Made by a program: the position numbers and the translations under genes | Part shown: positions 25,904 to 36,661 of the stretch, piece by piece | Numbering within the stretch: the first letter of the stretch is position 1 | Layout: each line of letters starts with the position of its first letter | From: Aphanothece saxicola GSE-SYN-MK-01-06B | GTDB taxonomy: Bacteria > Cyanobacteriota > Cyanobacteriia > PCC-6307 > Cyanobiaceae | Direction: 5' to 3' | Assembly: GCA_019359745.1 (NCBI GenBank) | Contig: JAHHGT010000007.1 | Location: forward strand, 170,045-234,044 | DNA length: 64,000 nt | The notes under the pieces: generated by a model | The model's input: only the letters and a program-made list of their open reading frames with translations | Database searches by the model: none | What the model was told of the DNA's origin: nothing

Positions 25904-28900
25904 TTACCAGGGCGTGCCGATCAACTGGACCCCAGCCCAGAAATAGGGATGGGCCATTCCTGAGGCGACGCGGCGCCGCTGGGAGGGTGTCAGTTCGGTG
26001 AGCAGGGGAACTCCATCTGACCCGATGACCTTATCGCCCTGAAGCCGAACCTTGCCAGTGGCCATCGCCTGCCGTGTGGCCCGCAGGGCATCGGCTTTCT
26101 GGACGCCCTGATCGAGATAGCGATACAGCTGCAGAAAATAGGCGGAGGTGGCGACATCGTCCACGTACCAGAGGGTGCCGATCGCACTTCGTGATCCCGC
26201 CTGCAGGGCCAGGCCAGCAAAACCAAGCTCACTGTTGCTATCCCCCAGGGCCGTGCGACAGGCGCTCAGCACAAACAGCTCGAGCGGACTGCCACTGCGT
26301 TGCTGCCGCAGGCGGGCAAACTCCTGCAGGCTGACGGAGCCGGTTCCCGTGAAGATGCGGGCCTGAGACGGTCCGCCTGGCATGAACTCCGCATGGGTGG
26401 CCACGTGCAGCCGCTCGTAACGCGGGTCGGCCGCCTGACTCAGCAGCACCTCCGGGGTGAAATTCTTGTTCAGGAAGCGGTCGATGCCGACCCCATCGGG
26501 GATACCGGCCAGCTCGTCGGGCACCAGGGGGAGGGGGCTGAGTCCTTCGAACTCCGAGGCCCCCGCCGCCAGCACCCGGCCCCTTGTCAGCCGGGGAGGG
26601 CCGAAGGAGGTGAGGTTGAGGGACGGGGTGATCGAAAAGCCGAATTGGTCGCCGAAAAAACTGGCGCCGTCATGCAGGGCGGCGAAGGGCAGTCCCTGCA
26701 GGCCCCGGTCGGCGACGATCACCAGGGTGGTGATGCCCTGGGCCTTGAGAGCCTCGGCCACGGGCGCGATCAGGGCCCGGTGGATCTGCCTGGACGGAGA
26801 GTCAGGGTTTTCCACCTGCAGGGGTTCAAGACGGGCCAGCTGCCTGTAGAGCGCCCGCAACTGGTCGCCGAAGCGCTCCCGTGACAGCTCAACCCGCTTG
26901 CCGACGGGCTCACCCTTGCGGCTGAGCAGGATCAGATCAAGGAAGGAATTCGTCGGTTTCTTCCCGGTGTCAGCTGGGGCCTTCGACTCCTGGCCCGCAG
27001 CGGACGTCAGCTGGCCTGCCGCCTGCTTCTGTTCCGTGAAGGAGATCATCAACACCGCCGGGTTGAAGCGCTCATCGTCCTTGTCCCCCTTCTGGGAGGC
27101 CTTGCTGAGCAGACGTTGCAATTCCTCAAGACGAAGGGTTCCGTCGGAATCCACCGCCGGGCCCACATCCCCAAGCGTCCGTTTCACGTCCTCCGTGCGC
27201 TGCTGGTCGCCGTCCGAGATCGCTGCCGTCACCTTGTCCGCAGACAAGGACGAGGTGCTGATGCTGAGAGGGCCCGGTGTGGTGGAGGCGTCCCCGGCCA
27301 GGCTGAAATCAGCTTCCGAGAGGTTCACGGCCAGGGCCTCGCTCCCTACCCCGCGACGGCTGCTGCTGAGTGTCGATCCGAAGGGTGTCGTCTGGGTGGA
27401 AGGGAAGATGCGGTAGCCCAGATCCGGCAGCTGGAGCGCCGGGCTCGGCGGGGAAGACAGCGTCGGCTCCTGGGGTGCCGTCACCGTTTGAGGCGGGAGG
27501 GGCGTGACGGGCGGGTTTGGCGTCAACGGCGGGTCGATGGGCGCCAGGGGTGGGGGAAGGTTTGCCGCCAGAGTTCCGCCAAGGGCGACCGGCAACTGCG
27601 GATCGCCGGTCATGACCACACCCTGAAGGTTGAAACCGATCGGCAGGACGATCTGGGCGGGGGCGAAGGCACCGGAGATGCTTCGGGCCCGGATCAGGTC
27701 GAAGGGTGTGATGACCCCCACGTTCGGTGGAGAAACCACGTCCAGCCCCCCGCCAAGAACGGTGTCACCGAACACGGAGAGCTGATCAGCGGTGGAGAGA
27801 TCAAAAAGGAGCTGGCTGTTATCCGCCAACTGGAAGCTGGCGGCGCGAATGGCGAGCGAGCCGATGGGATCCAGCAACGCGACCGGTGCCCCCGGAAGAA
27901 GCGAGCCTCCATTGGCAAACGTCCCCAGACCGGAACCCACCACAATCTCACCGGAACCCTGGACCGTTCCATCATTTCGAAACATGGCACTGTCGACCAA
28001 CAGCCTTGCCGAACCATTGCCCTGCATGACAATCGAGGTCCCCGCAGCGATGGTCGCACGCTGCAGATTCAAGGTGCTGTTCGGAGCAATCAGGATCGAA
28101 CCGGCACTGTCAAGATCTGCCAGCTGATTGGATCCAGACAGCTGTAGCTGCGCCCCACTTTCGACAGCCAGACTAGGGCCAGTGATGCTCGCCTGATTGA
28201 GGGCGAGAGTGGCGCCATCAGAAACCTTGAGAAAGGTTGTTTTGATGGCGGTCGTATCCCTGATCGTTCCACCGTCGATGCTGCTGACCAGAGCGGAAGG
28301 ACCAATCTGCAGCAGTGCCCTGGCGAAGGCTGTGACGGTGCGACCCGGGCCCTGAACGTAACGTCTGGAGACATCCAGAATGGCAGGCTTCGGATTGGCA
28401 AAAAAGGAAAGTTGAATCTCCCCCAGGCTGGCTGGGCTCCAACCGAACTCACCCGTACGAACCGTGCCGGAGAGAAGCTTGAAAGGCTCGGAGAGGCCGG
28501 TGATTTCGATGTTGCCATCGATCCGAGAGACACCCTGGAAAGCCCGAAGGGTGCCGGTGTTGATATCAACCGCGCCTTTCTCCCAGCTGATGGCCCCCGC
28601 AGGCGTGGAGGCTGCCGCCGTTTTCTGGTACCAGAGGTTGACATCGAGACGCCCCGCTGCGGAGCTGTTCGAGAAGGCGACCGGATCTGCACCCGGAATG
28701 TCGATCCGGATGAGGCCGTCGGCCTTCAACTCCAACGTGGCGTTCGCTCCACTGGTTTTCTCGACCGGAGCCAGAAGCGAAATGTTTCCCGACTGGCTTG
28801 CGATGGCATCGGTCGTGTCGACGAAGACTGTCGTGCCGTTGTTGAGTGCCGTGTTGATGAGTGAGACATCAATCAGGGAAGGGGAGCCCGGCAGCCCCCC

Positions 28901-30142
28901 CGGAGGCACCCCGGGGGCGACGATCTCGATGTCACGGGGATCGATCAGCCAGGTGCCGCCTCGGCCCATGGGTGCCGACAGATCCGGCGTGGTGGAGAGA
29001 GACAGCCACCCCGCAGAGGTTTCCACGACTCCACCATCGCCACCCTGCGGGCCGCCCCGGGCGCTGATGGCACCAGCCACCTCGGCCCGTTCCTTGCCGA
29101 GGATCAGGACGCGGCCGCCAGGGCCGGTTCTGATGGCATCAGCCCGCAGGGTTGAGGCCGCATCCACCGTGGTGGTCGAGGCGGTCACGGCCCCTAGGGG
29201 ATCGACACCGACCTGCAGGACGCCTCCCGCCGTGCGGCCCGTCGCCAGAAGAGTGGATCCGGCCAGAGAAACGTGCTGGCCGGAAAGGCTGAGGCTTCCG
29301 CCGGTGCCAGCCGGATTGGAGACATCGACCGTGCTGTTCTGCAGGGCCACCTGCTGGCCCTGCAGGACCACCTGGCCCCCGGGGGCCTGAAGCCGGGCGC
29401 CCCCCATGAGCACGTGGCCACCCTGGGCATCCAGCAGCAGCCCGCCATCCACGGTGAGCAGGCCCCCCTCAATGGCCAGATCCCCCTGGGCGGTAAGGCC
29501 AAGCTGGCCCAGGGCGGACGGGTCGGTGCTGAGCCCGGCCAGGCCCAGGACGGGTGTCCCGGCCAGGGAAGCGGCGGCGGTGGCCGTGGTGCCGTGCACG
29601 TCAAACCGGCCCTCACCCACCCGCAGGCTGGTGGCGGTCGTCAGGTTGAGTTGCTGAACATTGGAGAAGGTGCCGGCACCGCTGAGCCGGATTCCCCCCG
29701 GGGAGAGCCAGACGAGGTTGGCCGGACCACTCAGGGTGATGGCCTTGTCGATGAAGCTGCCCAATGGGTGGGTGACGCCCACCATCACGTTGCGGTGAGC
29801 ACCCACGTCGAGGCTGACGCCGGTGATGGCGCCCCGCGTGTCAAACGCGGAGAAACGATGAAAGAGGTTGGCGCCGGCAGAGGTGCCCCCCTGGATCGCA
29901 CAGGCACCTCCGAAGCAGCTGCCTCCGGCACGGCCATTGACCACACTGCCCAGTCCCAGGGCCCCGCCGGTGGCGGTGATCTCCCCGGCGGCGACGGGAG
30001 AGCCTGTCAGTCCCAGAAGAACGAGGACACGCAGGGAGGCGAGCCAAAGCGTGGATTTCAGAACAGGCGCCGAGTCCGTCGATGCCTTCACGGCCAACTC
30101 GCCGGGAAATTGGTAGCTGTTGCTACTCAAAGTTCCGCCCAC
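25904..30142 (-). CDS. two-partner secretion exoprotein (TpsA, filamentous-haemagglutinin type) with C-terminal CHAT peptidase domain
   Basis: A 1,412-residue exported protein. A signal segment (about 29-53) is followed by the TPS/haemagglutinin N-terminal domain (about 55-330; GANLFHRFSAFD and the ANLVWLSPGGI variant of the NPNGI motif). A long beta-helix-like Gly/Thr/Ser/Val-rich region then runs to about 860, a Pro-rich linker lies at about 865-935, and a CHAT domain covers about 1080-1412. The caspase-type dyad is H1250 in VATHAEF and C1295 in LSACRTALGD. The gene is divergent from its likely TpsB partner, 150 bases apart. Base composition is lower in GC than the neighbours (a 60-base sample at 28201 is 55 percent against 78 percent at 39601), suggesting transfer or relaxed constraint. 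The cleavage target is unknown. Confidence 0.88.
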   Translation of the reverse strand: MGGTLSSNSYQFPGELAVKASTDSAPVLKSTLWLASLRVLVLLGLTGSPVAAGEITATGGALGLGSVVNGRAGGSCFGGACAIQGGTSAGANLFHRFSAFDTRGAITGVSLDVGAHRNVMVGVTHPLGSFIDKAITLSGPANLVWLSPGGIRLSGAGTFSNVQQLNLTTATSLRVGEGRFDVHGTTATAAASLAGTPVLGLAGLSTDPSALGQLGLTAQGDLAIEGGLLTVDGGLLLDAQGGHVLMGGARLQAPGGQVVLQGQQVALQNSTVDVSNPAGTGGSLSLSGQHVSLAGSTLLATGRTAGGVLQVGVDPLGAVTASTTTVDAASTLRADAIRTGPGGRVLILGKERAEVAGAISARGGPQGGDGGVVETSAGWLSLSTTPDLSAPMGRGGTWLIDPRDIEIVAPGVPPGGLPGSPSLIDVSLINTALNNGTTVFVDTTDAIASQSGNISLLAPVEKTSGANATLELKADGLIRIDIPGADPVAFSNSSAAGRLDVNLWYQKTAAASTPAGAISWEKGAVDINTGTLRAFQGVSRIDGNIEITGLSEPFKLLSGTVRTGEFGWSPASLGEIQLSFFANPKPAILDVSRRYVQGPGRTVTAFARALLQIGPSALVSSIDGGTIRDTTAIKTTFLKVSDGATLALNQASITGPSLAVESGAQLQLSGSNQLADLDSAGSILIAPNSTLNLQRATIAAGTSIVMQGNGSARLLVDSAMFRNDGTVQGSGEIVVGSGLGTFANGGSLLPGAPVALLDPIGSLAIRAASFQLADNSQLLFDLSTADQLSVFGDTVLGGGLDVVSPPNVGVITPFDLIRARSISGAFAPAQIVLPIGFNLQGVVMTGDPQLPVALGGTLAANLPPPLAPIDPPLTPNPPVTPLPPQTVTAPQEPTLSSPPSPALQLPDLGYRIFPSTQTTPFGSTLSSSRRGVGSEALAVNLSEADFSLAGDASTTPGPLSISTSSLSADKVTAAISDGDQQRTEDVKRTLGDVGPAVDSDGTLRLEELQRLLSKASQKGDKDDERFNPAVLMISFTEQKQAAGQLTSAAGQESKAPADTGKKPTNSFLDLILLSRKGEPVGKRVELSRERFGDQLRALYRQLARLEPLQVENPDSPSRQIHRALIAPVAEALKAQGITTLVIVADRGLQGLPFAALHDGASFFGDQFGFSITPSLNLTSFGPPRLTRGRVLAAGASEFEGLSPLPLVPDELAGIPDGVGIDRFLNKNFTPEVLLSQAADPRYERLHVATHAEFMPGGPSQARIFTGTGSVSLQEFARLRQQRSGSPLELFVLSACRTALGDSNSELGFAGLALQAGSRSAIGTLWYVDDVATSAYFLQLYRYLDQGVQKADALRATRQAMATGKVRLQGDKVIGSDGVPLLTELTPSQRRRVASGMAHPYFWAGVQLIGTPW

Positions 30143-30292
30143 AGCGTTGACAGGCAGGTAAGTTCTCTAATCTTCAACGGCTGCCGCATTCCTTTGGTCA
30201 TCATTCACGCATCAGGCGCTACTCCACCTGCTCCCATCAACATCTAAGAACGCTACCAGCCTCTCTTCTGAGCGAGAACACGGCCCTCCCTG
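30143..30292 (+). promoter_or_regulatory. divergent promoter region between tpsA-CHAT and tpsB
   Basis: This 150-base AT-richer gap must hold promoters for both secretion partners. On the plus strand a perfect TTGACA lies at 30148-30153, but the best -10 candidate (TAATCT, 30169-30174) gives only a 15-base spacer, so the pair is weak. No convincing operator or ribosome site is seen before the tpsB ATG. Confidence 0.3.
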
Positions 30293-31999
30293 ATGCTGCT
30301 CCTTCTCGCCCAGTTGGCGGCGCCACCCCTGCAGGACGGACCGGTCCGCCTTCCAGGCCCTCCCCGCCAGCTGGAACGACCGGCCCCCACGGAAACGCCG
30401 CCGCCCGCCCCCGTCGACATCCGGCCCCTGGAGACTCCGGCCATCCAGCCCGACGGCACCACCACTCCCACCACCCCGGCCCAGCCGCCGACACTCCTGC
30501 CGACCGGCTCGCTGCCTGAGATCCGCGGGCTGACCCTTTACAGCCCCGATCAGGTGCGTGAGCTGCTGGCGGAGTGCAGCCGGATCGCCGATCCCCAGGA
30601 ACGACTCAAGGCCTGCGCCGTCGCCCTCAGCACCCGGCTTGTCTTCGATGGCTATGTCAGCAGCCGCGTTTACGTGGAGAGCGACCCGGCGCCGGGGTAC
30701 CTCGATGTGGTGGAGGGGCGTGTGGTCGGCATCCAGGTGTCCGGCAGCGATGCCTGGCTGAATCGGCGCGTCGAGAGGTTGTTGCGCCCCCTGCGGGGCC
30801 AGATCCTGCGCCTTTCGACGGTGGAGCTTCAGTTGCAGCTGCTCAAGCGGCAGCCGGGCATCGAGAGCGTGCGAGGGACCCTGGCGCGGCTGGGCAGCGA
30901 CCCCTCCGAAGGGGTGTTCCGGGTCGCTGTGGAGCCGGCCCGCGAACCCTGGCAAGGGGATCTGGCGCTGCGCAACGACGGCACCAGCGGCTCCGGCGAG
31001 TTCCGGGCCGTGGCCACGCTGCTCAAACCAAGCCTGCTGCGGCGAGGGGACACCCTGCTGATCTACGGCGAGCTGGATGCCACCGACACCCCCGAGCTGG
31101 GCGCCGCCATCGCCTCGGTGAGTTACACCTACCCCTTCAGCGACACCTTCAGCCTCACCGGTGGTTTCGGTTTCAGCCGCCGCAACCTGGTGGAGCTGCC
31201 GTCGCCGGTGGATGGGTTCTCCACCAGTCAGTTCCAGGCCCTGGCCCAGTTCGAATGGGTGTTCCGCGAATCCCTCAGCCAGCGCTGGAGCCTCTTCGCC
31301 GGCTACAGCAACAGCCGCAGCAACACCTATGAGCAGGACACCGCCCTGCCGGCCGCCGTACCCGAAAGTGTCCGCAGCCCGGCCGGCGGCTACCTGCGCT
31401 TGGGCGTCAACGCCAGTGCGCTCAGCCGCCACACCAGCTGGAATGGCAGTGCCTACCTGCTGCAAGGGGTGACCGCCGCGACTCCGGCGGTCCAGCGCCA
31501 GCAACTGGCGGAAGCGGGCATCGCCGTGGGTGGGGCCACCGCCATCGGTGGCTTCCTCTCCGGCTCCTGGACCGTGGCCCCCCGCTGGCAGATCAACCTG
31601 CGCACCGCCGCCCAGCTGGCCTTCGCCCCGCTCACCTCCTCGATGCAGTTCACCCTCGGCTCCGATGTGGGGCTGCGCGGCCTCCCAGGCCAGCTGATCA
31701 GCGGTGACAGCGGCTGGCTGGCCAGCACCGAAGCGGTGTGGACCTTCTGGAACGGCAAGACCAGTGCCCTCCAGCTCGTGCCGTTCATCGGCGCCGGGGG
31801 CATCCGCACCAACTTCAACGGTGGCTCCTTCGGCGACACGGTGGGCTCCGGTGGGGTGCTGGTGCGCTGGCTGGCCAGCAACCACTGGACGCTGGAACTG
31901 GGCTGGGCCCGGCCGTTCTCCACCACCGACAACCTCGGGGCCTGGAATGACTGGCTGCTGGGGCAGGGCCTCTACACCAGGGTGAACTACCGCTTCTGA
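30293..31999 (+). CDS. TpsB outer-membrane transporter (ShlB/FhaC/HecB family)
   Basis: A 568-residue outer-membrane protein that should export the divergent TpsA-CHAT protein. A short hydrophobic leader and a proline-rich linker (about 20-70) precede POTRA domains (about 80-220; RLVFDGYVSSRVYVESD, DVVEGRVVGIQVSGS). The C-terminal half is an amphipathic beta barrel with alternating aromatic and small residues, the LGSDVGLRGLPGQLISGDSGWL strand-loop of the family, and a terminal TRVNYRF strand ending in Phe, as outer-membrane insertion requires. The leader is short for a signal peptide, so a start a little upstream cannot be excluded. It ends 17 bases before the convergent alaS stop. Confidence 0.9.
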   Translation: MLLLLAQLAAPPLQDGPVRLPGPPRQLERPAPTETPPPAPVDIRPLETPAIQPDGTTTPTTPAQPPTLLPTGSLPEIRGLTLYSPDQVRELLAECSRIADPQERLKACAVALSTRLVFDGYVSSRVYVESDPAPGYLDVVEGRVVGIQVSGSDAWLNRRVERLLRPLRGQILRLSTVELQLQLLKRQPGIESVRGTLARLGSDPSEGVFRVAVEPAREPWQGDLALRNDGTSGSGEFRAVATLLKPSLLRRGDTLLIYGELDATDTPELGAAIASVSYTYPFSDTFSLTGGFGFSRRNLVELPSPVDGFSTSQFQALAQFEWVFRESLSQRWSLFAGYSNSRSNTYEQDTALPAAVPESVRSPAGGYLRLGVNASALSRHTSWNGSAYLLQGVTAATPAVQRQQLAEAGIAVGGATAIGGFLSGSWTVAPRWQINLRTAAQLAFAPLTSSMQFTLGSDVGLRGLPGQLISGDSGWLASTEAVWTFWNGKTSALQLVPFIGAGGIRTNFNGGSFGDTVGSGGVLVRWLASNHWTLELGWARPFSTTDNLGAWNDWLLGQGLYTRVNYRF

Positions 32000-32016
32000 G
32001 CCCCGGATTGCGAGGC

Positions 32017-34698
32017 TCAGCCCCCCCCCAGCTGGTCGGCCAGCCGCCGGCGGGCCTCCACCAGCGCCCCGTCGAGGGCAGCGCCGTCTCGTCCTCCCGC
32101 CTGGGCCAACTGGGGGCGGCCGCCGCCACCGCCGCCACAGAGCTGGGCGATGCCGCCGATGAAGGCTCCCGCCTTGGCGCCGGAAGCCACGACGGTCGCG
32201 CCGAAGGCGGCCACCAGCATCACCTTGCCCAGTTCCCCTGGATCCGGCAGACCGCCGAGCACCACGGCCGCCCCCTCACCGAGCTGCTGCTGCAGGCGCT
32301 GGGCCGCCTCCTGGAGGCCGGCCCCGTCCACCCCATCCAGGCGCTGCACCAGCAGCCGATGGGGACCGAACGCTTCGGCCCGCTCCGCCAGGGCACTGGC
32401 CTTGGCCACCGCCAAAGCACCACGCAACGCCACCAGCTCCTTGGCGGTGGCCCGCAGCTCATCAGCCTGGGCGGCGACCCGCTCGAGGATCTCGCCGGGC
32501 TGGACCTTGAAGCGATCGGCCAGCTCCCGCACCACCCGGTCCCGCTCCCTCAGATAGGGAAGCAGAGCAGGACCGGCCACCGCCTCGATGCGGCGGATGC
32601 CCGCCGCCACGCCCGTCTCGGCGATGATCCGGAACAGACCGATCTCAGCGGTGTTGGCCACATGGGTGCCGCCGCAGAGCTCCATCGAGACTCCGGGCAC
32701 ATCCACCACCCGAACAACCGCGCCGTACTTCTCACCGAACATCGCCACGGCGCCGGACGCCCGGGCCTGCTCCAGGTCCATCTCCGCCACCGCCAGGGGA
32801 TGGGCCTCGGCGATCCAGCCATTGACCAGGTCCTCGATCTGCTCCAGTTCGGCCGGGGTGAGGGCCCGGGGGCAGTGAACGTCGAAGCGCAGCCGGTCAA
32901 AGTCCACCAGGGATCCTGCCTGGGTGATGCCGTCATCGACCACCTGCTTGAGGGCCGCCTGCAGCAGGTGGGTGGCGGTGTGGTGGGCCTGGGCGCGGCG
33001 GCGGCAGGTGCGATCCACCCTGGCCTGCACCACCTGGCCCACCGCCAGGCTGCCGCGCTCAACACGACCGCTATGCACGAACACGCTGCGGTTGCGGCTC
33101 ACCGCATCGATGGGCACGATCAGGCCGGCCTCGAGGCCGGCCGCCGCGTCGCCGGCCAGCAGCACGCCCCGATCGCCCACCTGGCCACCGGATTCGCCGT
33201 AGAACGGTGTGCTGTCCAGCACGATCTGCACCGTGTCGCCGGCGCCAGCGACGGTGGCCGGTTCGCCGTTCACCACGAGGGCCAGCACACAGGCCGCCTG
33301 GTCGAGGGCCTCGTAGCCACGGAAGTCCGTGGGCTCAAGGGCACCCGCCACCTGGTCGATCGCCCCCTGGAGGGTGAGGTCGATGCTCACCGCCGCGGCC
33401 TTGGCCCGCTGCCGCTGCCGCTCCATGGCGACCTCGAAGCCGTCCAGATCCACCGTCAGGCCGTGCTCCTCGGCGATCTCCTCGGTGAGCTCCAAAGGGA
33501 AGCCGTAGGTGTCGTAGAGCTCAAAGGCCACATCACCGCTGATGCGCTCCGGCCGGACGGCGAGCACCTCGGCCAGCAACTTCTCGCCCCGCTCCAGGGT
33601 TTCCAGGAAGCGGGCCTCCTCGCGCACCAGTTCGGCCAGGATCACCTCCCGGCGGACCAGCAACTGCGGGTAGGCCGCCGCCATCAGGGCGATCGCCGCC
33701 TCGCCCATCGCCACCAGAAAGGGGCGGTCGATGCCCAGCAAGCGTCCATGGCGCACCACCCGGCGCAGCAGGCGGCGCAGCACGTAGCCCCGGCCCAGGT
33801 TGGAGGCCGTGACCCCGTCGGCGATCAGCTGGGTGATGGCCCGGCTGTGGTCGCCGATCACCTTGAGGGAGGTCTGGCCACGGGCATCGAGGGCGGCATA
33901 GTCCAGCCCCGCCAGCGCAGCGGCCGTCTCGACCAGGGGAACGATGAGGTCGGTCTCGTAGTTGTTCGGGACCTTCTGGAGGATCTGGGCCATGCGCTCC
34001 AGGCCCATGCCGGTGTCGATGCTGCGCCGGGCCAGGGGCGTGAGTGCGCCGGCCGCGTCGCGGTTGTACTGCATGAACACCAGGTTGTAGAACTCGATGA
34101 AGCGGCCGTCGTCCTCCAGGTCGATGGCGTCATCGCCCCGCTCGGGGTGGAAGTCGTAGTAGATCTCCGAGCAGGGGCCACAGGGGCCCGTAGGGCCCGA
34201 GGCCCAGAAGTTGTCGGCCTCGTCCATGCGGATGATCCGCTTCGGGTCCACCCCCACGGCATCACGCCAGATCGCAGCGGCTTCGTCGTCCTCCCGGAAG
34301 ACGCTGACCACCAGATGGGCCGGGTCGAGACCAAACACCTCGGTGGTGAGTTCCCAGGCCCAGGCGATCGCCTCCTCCTTGAAATAGTCGCCAAAGGAGA
34401 AGTTCCCCAGCATCTCGAAGAACGTGTGGTGCCGGGCGGTGCGGCCCACGTTCTCGATGTCGTTGGTGCGAATGCATTTCTGGCTGCTGGTGGCCCGGGG
34501 CGCCGGCGGCGCCGCCTGGCCGAGGAACACCGGCTTGAACGGCAGCATGCCGGCGATGGTGAGCAGCACCGTGGGGTCGTCCGGCACCAGGGAGGCACTG
34601 GCCATTCGCCGGTGGCCCCGCCCTTCGTAGAACGCCAGGAAGGCTTCACGGATCTCGGCCCCGCTGCGAGGCCTGGGGTGGGTGGGGTCGGAGGCCAT
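32017..34698 (-). CDS. alaS: alanyl-tRNA synthetase
   Basis: AlaS charges tRNA(Ala) with alanine. The 893-residue product has the class II catalytic core near the N-terminus ([50 protein letters not shown]), and the editing-domain zinc motifs HHTATHLL and [15 protein letters not shown]-terminal glycine-rich C-Ala segment follows, with [15 protein letters not shown]. Length is normal. It is separated by 67 bases from the glutaminase fusion upstream on the same strand. It marks the far end of the accessory block that starts after speA. Confidence 0.97.
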   Translation of the reverse strand: MASDPTHPRPRSGAEIREAFLAFYEGRGHRRMASASLVPDDPTVLLTIAGMLPFKPVFLGQAAPPAPRATSSQKCIRTNDIENVGRTARHHTFFEMLGNFSFGDYFKEEAIAWAWELTTEVFGLDPAHLVVSVFREDDEAAAIWRDAVGVDPKRIIRMDEADNFWASGPTGPCGPCSEIYYDFHPERGDDAIDLEDDGRFIEFYNLVFMQYNRDAAGALTPLARRSIDTGMGLERMAQILQKVPNNYETDLIVPLVETAAALAGLDYAALDARGQTSLKVIGDHSRAITQLIADGVTASNLGRGYVLRRLLRRVVRHGRLLGIDRPFLVAMGEAAIALMAAAYPQLLVRREVILAELVREEARFLETLERGEKLLAEVLAVRPERISGDVAFELYDTYGFPLELTEEIAEEHGLTVDLDGFEVAMERQRQRAKAAAVSIDLTLQGAIDQVAGALEPTDFRGYEALDQAACVLALVVNGEPATVAGAGDTVQIVLDSTPFYGESGGQVGDRGVLLAGDAAAGLEAGLIVPIDAVSRNRSVFVHSGRVERGSLAVGQVVQARVDRTCRRRAQAHHTATHLLQAALKQVVDDGITQAGSLVDFDRLRFDVHCPRALTPAELEQIEDLVNGWIAEAHPLAVAEMDLEQARASGAVAMFGEKYGAVVRVVDVPGVSMELCGGTHVANTAEIGLFRIIAETGVAAGIRRIEAVAGPALLPYLRERDRVVRELADRFKVQPGEILERVAAQADELRATAKELVALRGALAVAKASALAERAEAFGPHRLLVQRLDGVDGAGLQEAAQRLQQQLGEGAAVVLGGLPDPGELGKVMLVAAFGATVVASGAKAGAFIGGIAQLCGGGGGGRPQLAQAGGRDGAALDGALVEARRRLADQLGGG

Positions 34699-34765
34699 GA
34701 CGGGAGCGCAGGGAGAGAGGTCCTCGGACAGGCATGATCGCCCAGCGCCGGAGCCCGGCGGTCGC

Positions 34766-36661
34766 TCAGTAGTGCTCCATCAGGGTCAGCTGGACACTCG
34801 TCTGGCTGAGCTTGGCGCCGATGTCGCAGGTGAGCGCCTTGAGCAGGGCGATCACCACGTCCGGATGGTTGGCACTGAGGGCCTCGAAGTCGTTGCGGTG
34901 CAACACCCAGCATTCGCCTGGCCGTGTGGCGATGATGTCGGCGGTGCGGGGCGTCTGGGCCACGAAACCGATCTCGCCGAAGCAGAGCCCTGGGCCGAAG
35001 GTGGCCAGGCGGGTGGAATGGCTAAGTCCGTCGCCGGTCTTGATGTCGAGAGCGATGTCGAAGGAGCCGGAACGCACCAGGAACAGCTCATCGCCGGGAT
35101 CACCCCGGCGGATGACGAAATCCCCGGCCGCGAAGGATCGTCTGGCCATGCGATCCACCAGGATCCGCCGATGCTCCTCGCTCAGGGGCGTCAGAAAGCC
35201 CTGCTCGCCGAGGTCGTCGCCACGGTCCGGTGCCCCCGCAGCGGCCTGGGGGCCGTACCACGACAGGAGCAGCTCCTCGGCGGCCTCCAGGGCCGAATCC
35301 AGGTGCTCGTAGGCGTCGATGCGATCGGTGATGGCCCAGTCCGACTTGGAGACCAGGGGCAGTCGGCCGGCACGGGAGAGGAGAATCTCGACCCCGTTGT
35401 CTTCCAGTGAACAGAGCTGGCGGTCCAGCAGATCGGAGGATTCCATCGGGCACTCGGTCACGTGGGCCAGGTCGAGGATGAGGATGCGCACGTCGTTGCT
35501 GAGCCGCACCAGTTCAGAGGCCAGCTGCTCGATGCCACCGAAATCGAGCACCCCCTGCACGTGGATGATGCGGACCTTGTCCCGGTGGGGCGCCAGGACC
35601 TCCAGCTCCCGGTCGCTGCGCCAGCGACGCGATTTTCGCTGGGAGCCCTGGTAGGAACGGCGAATGGTGGCATCGGCCTGGAAGTACTGGTTGAACAGGC
35701 TCAGGCCCACCCCCACCGACAACTGACGGCAGACCGCCACCCCTCGGACGCTGTTGCCGAAGTTGTCGAGGGGCGGAGAGTAGGTGGCGATGCCGAGCCG
35801 TCCAGGAATCACCGCCAGCACACCGCCGGCGACCCCGCTCTTGGCCGGAATGCCGACGTCATGGAGCCACTGGCCGGCGAAGTCGTACATGCCGCAGGTG
35901 CCCATCAGAGCCAGCACCCGAACGGTGATGTCGTACGACAGCGGCTGACCGCCGGTGAAGGGATTGCGCCCCTGGCAGGCCAGGGTGGCGGCCATCACGG
36001 CCAGGTCGCGGCAGGTGACGGAGATGGCGCACTGGCGGAAATAGAGATCGAGGGCCGGTTCCGGATCCGATTCGATGATGTTGAAGTTGCGCAGCAGGTG
36101 GCCGATGGCGCGGTTGCGATGGCCCGTTTCCCGTTCCGAGCGGTAGACGTCCTCATTGACCCTCAGGCGCCGGCCGGCGAGTTCTGCGAAATAATCCAGC
36201 AGCAGATCGATGGCCCCGCCGGGATCGGCATCACAGATCTGGGCGGAGGCGGCGATCGCGCCGGCATTGATCATCGGATTGCGTGGCTTGCCGGAATCCG
36301 GATCCAGGCTGATGGCGTTGAAGGCTTCCCCTGAAGGCTCCACATCAATCTTGCTAGCCATGAAGTCGAAGGAGAGCGTCTTCAGTGCCAGGGCATAGAT
36401 GAAGGGCTTGGAGATGGACTGGATCGTGAACTCCTTTCGGGTGTCGCCGATCTCATAGATCCGCCCCCCCGACGTGGCGATGACGATGCCGAAATCATCC
36501 GGGCAGGCCTTGGCCAGCTCGGGGATGTAGTCGGCCACCCGGCCCTCCCGGACCTGGGAAAAGGACGCGTGCAGTTCGCCCAGCAGCTCCTGGATGACGT
36601 TGGCATGGCGATCGGCACCCGGCCGCTGCGGCAGGTCGTCGCCAGGCAGATGGTCAGGCAT
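34766..36661 (-). CDS. glutaminase A fused to STAS and cyclic-nucleotide-binding domains
   Basis: A 631-residue three-domain protein. Residues 20-315 are a serine-type glutaminase (glutamine to glutamate and ammonia) with the SISK motif at 82-85, NPMINAGAI at 128-136 and the late [11 protein letters not shown] segment. Residues 355-460 look like a STAS domain ([35 protein letters not shown]). Residues 485-620 are a cNMP-binding domain with [15 protein letters not shown], including R572 and T573. This suggests glutamine breakdown under cyclic-nucleotide control, tying nitrogen status to the cyclases nearby. Its ATG overlaps the stop of the HD-GYP gene by one base, so the two are probably translated together. 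Confidence 0.9.
   Translation of the reverse strand: MPDHLPGDDLPQRPGADRHANVIQELLGELHASFSQVREGRVADYIPELAKACPDDFGIVIATSGGRIYEIGDTRKEFTIQSISKPFIYALALKTLSFDFMASKIDVEPSGEAFNAISLDPDSGKPRNPMINAGAIAASAQICDADPGGAIDLLLDYFAELAGRRLRVNEDVYRSERETGHRNRAIGHLLRNFNIIESDPEPALDLYFRQCAISVTCRDLAVMAATLACQGRNPFTGGQPLSYDITVRVLALMGTCGMYDFAGQWLHDVGIPAKSGVAGGVLAVIPGRLGIATYSPPLDNFGNSVRGVAVCRQLSVGVGLSLFNQYFQADATIRRSYQGSQRKSRRWRSDRELEVLAPHRDKVRIIHVQGVLDFGGIEQLASELVRLSNDVRILILDLAHVTECPMESSDLLDRQLCSLEDNGVEILLSRAGRLPLVSKSDWAITDRIDAYEHLDSALEAAEELLLSWYGPQAAAGAPDRGDDLGEQGFLTPLSEEHRRILVDRMARRSFAAGDFVIRRGDPGDELFLVRSGSFDIALDIKTGDGLSHSTRLATFGPGLCFGEIGFVAQTPRTADIIATRPGECWVLHRNDFEALSANHPDVVIALLKALTCDIGAKLSQTSVQLTLMEHY

Noticed and set aside
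27422..27580. Pro-rich tract in the TpsA-CHAT gene as a tandem repeat array
   Set aside because: It encodes an irregular proline-rich linker between the beta-helix and CHAT parts; there is no fixed repeat unit.
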